A DNA stretch of 49,521 nucleotides from Paracoccaceae bacterium. Lineage in GTDB: Bacteria; Pseudomonadota; Alphaproteobacteria; Rhodobacterales; Rhodobacteraceae. Shown here piece by piece: positions 49,154 through 49,521 of this stretch. Every line of letters begins with the position of its first letter. Within the stretch, counting starts at the first letter, position 1. Under the pieces are notes generated by a model. That model was not told the origin of the DNA. It worked only from the letters and a program-made list of their open reading frames with translations, and ran no database searches. The position numbers and the translations under genes are program-made. Location: the NCBI GenBank assembly GCA_019090795.1, contig JAHRVG010000006.1:1-49521 (forward strand). The letters run 5' to 3'.

Positions 49154-49521
49154 ATGCAAAATGCAGCTTTAACGGACGCTTGGCACCAGCACGGGCGCGC
49201 AAAAGTAGCCATCGCGCGGGATGTCGGGATTTGCCCAACAACATTGCGCCGGTATTTCAACAATTCGTCCCCCGTGCCGGTCAGTCGCCGCAAGTCACTC
49301 GAAAAGGCTTTTGATGCCGTGATTGATTGGTTTTGGTACGATCAAGGCTTTGCCGCCGCTAACGGCACTCAGGAAGCCCCCACAAGCGCCAAGCCGCCAC
49401 TTGACCAGCCCAACCCGCGCGAAAACGCGCTACCCCCCCTAGAAACGCCGGAAAACAGCGATACCGGCGAAAATGACGGGCCGCTCGGTCGCTTTTTGAA
49501 GCTGTTTGCAGAAGATGAGGA
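49154..49521 (+). CDS. Phage HTH protein, putative regulator, 3' end outside window
   Basis: An open frame from the ATG at 49154 runs off the right edge; 122 residues are visible and there is no stop. Residues about 13-43 (HGRAKVAIARDVGICPTTLRRYF) form an HTH with the LRRYF recognition helix, and a basic VSRRKSLEKAF follows. From about 70 on the sequence is Pro/Asn/Glu-rich and low in structure (NPRENALPPLETPENSDTGEND), ending in GRFLKLFAEDE. Its divergence from the structural operon suggests a repressor or activator of the lysogenic switch, or a replication-related protein with an N-terminal DNA-binding part. AAGGATTG lies just upstream of the ATG. Confidence 0.6.
   Translation, partial: MQNAALTDAWHQHGRAKVAIARDVGICPTTLRRYFNNSSPVPVSRRKSLEKAFDAVIDWFWYDQGFAAANGTQEAPTSAKPPLDQPNPRENALPPLETPENSDTGENDGPLGRFLKLFAEDE

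Larger units (their letters stand above)
43649..49521 (-). mobile_element. Prophage of a tailless double-jelly-roll virus (PM2/FLiP-like), integrated at dif, right end outside window
   Basis: From dif to the window end every minus-strand gene is short and belongs to one compact operon linked by ATGA, GTGA, TAATG and TAGTG stop-start overlaps. It contains a PM2 P2-like capsid protein, a lytic transglycosylase, a holin-like protein and at least seven proteins with one hydrophobic segment, as in virions with an internal membrane. There is no integrase, terminase, portal or tail gene. With dif as the junction, integration through the host XerC/XerD is inferred. A divergent HTH protein begins at 49154. 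Replication initiator and packaging ATPase, if any, must lie to the right. Confidence 0.82.

Noticed and set aside
43649-49521. Tailed-phage or gene transfer agent remnant
   Set aside because: No portal, terminase, protease or tail genes; the capsid pattern is PM2-like rather than HK97-like.
1-49521. CRISPR arrays, tRNA or rRNA genes, insertion sequences
   Set aside because: No regularly spaced repeats, no cloverleaf with a CCA end outside the tmRNA, and no transposase-like reading frame seen.

Overview
The window is chromosomal DNA of an alphaproteobacterium, most likely a marine member of the Rhodobacteraceae (Roseobacter group). The evidence is a sciP-ctrA pair, a circularly permuted two-piece tmRNA, DUF502, PsuGK, a Lrp-arginase-ornithine cyclodeaminase cluster, an orphan MttB-family protein and typical Rhodobacterales amino-acid ABC transport genes. 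From about 43.65 kb to the right edge the sequence is a prophage of a tailless, probably membrane-containing virus.

Layout. 1-4.2 kb: end of a hydantoinase/oxoprolinase, then a Lrp-type regulator divergent from arginase and ornithine cyclodeaminase (arginine to ornithine to proline). 4.2-8.8 kb (minus strand): a 3-hydroxyacyl-CoA dehydrogenase type SDR, a MarR/HpaR-like regulator, an MttB-like methyltransferase and an aromatic-amino-acid-decarboxylase-like PLP enzyme. 9-13.6 kb: a complete LIV-type ABC transporter with a strong hairpin between the binding protein and the permeases. 13.7-13.85 kb: a candidate small RNA on the minus strand with its own promoter and two anti-Shine-Dalgarno loops. 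14-26.9 kb: Na+/phosphate symporter, aminotransferases, cysS (with a cysteine-rich leader peptide), cimA, a phytoene/squalene-synthase-like protein, tmRNA, TrkH and a ThDP decarboxylase. 27-34 kb: AsmA, penicillin acylase, a beta-hydroxyacid dehydrogenase and MnmA. 34-40.6 kb: SciP, CtrA, an ArgO/LysE exporter, DUF502, PsuK/PsuG and a DUF255 protein with a DsbD-alpha-like tail. 40.6-43.4 kb: rpsB-tsf, a small membrane protein and aroQ.

At 43635-43662 lies a dif site, matching the E. coli dif at 21 of 28 positions (comparison from memory). Immediately right of it begins a tightly packed minus-strand operon of about 13 small genes: a PM2/FLiP-like double-jelly-roll major capsid protein, many one-pass membrane proteins, a lytic transglycosylase and a holin-like protein. 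A divergent regulator runs off the window end. No integrase, terminase or tail gene is present in the visible part, so the element probably uses the host XerC/XerD at dif to integrate. Its replication and packaging genes and the second dif copy should lie beyond position 49521.

The most interesting items are the dif-integrated tailless prophage, the four-cysteine leader peptide in front of cysS, and the anti-SD small RNA candidate downstream of the liv operon. Family assignments come from reading the sequences and from memory; no database search was run.
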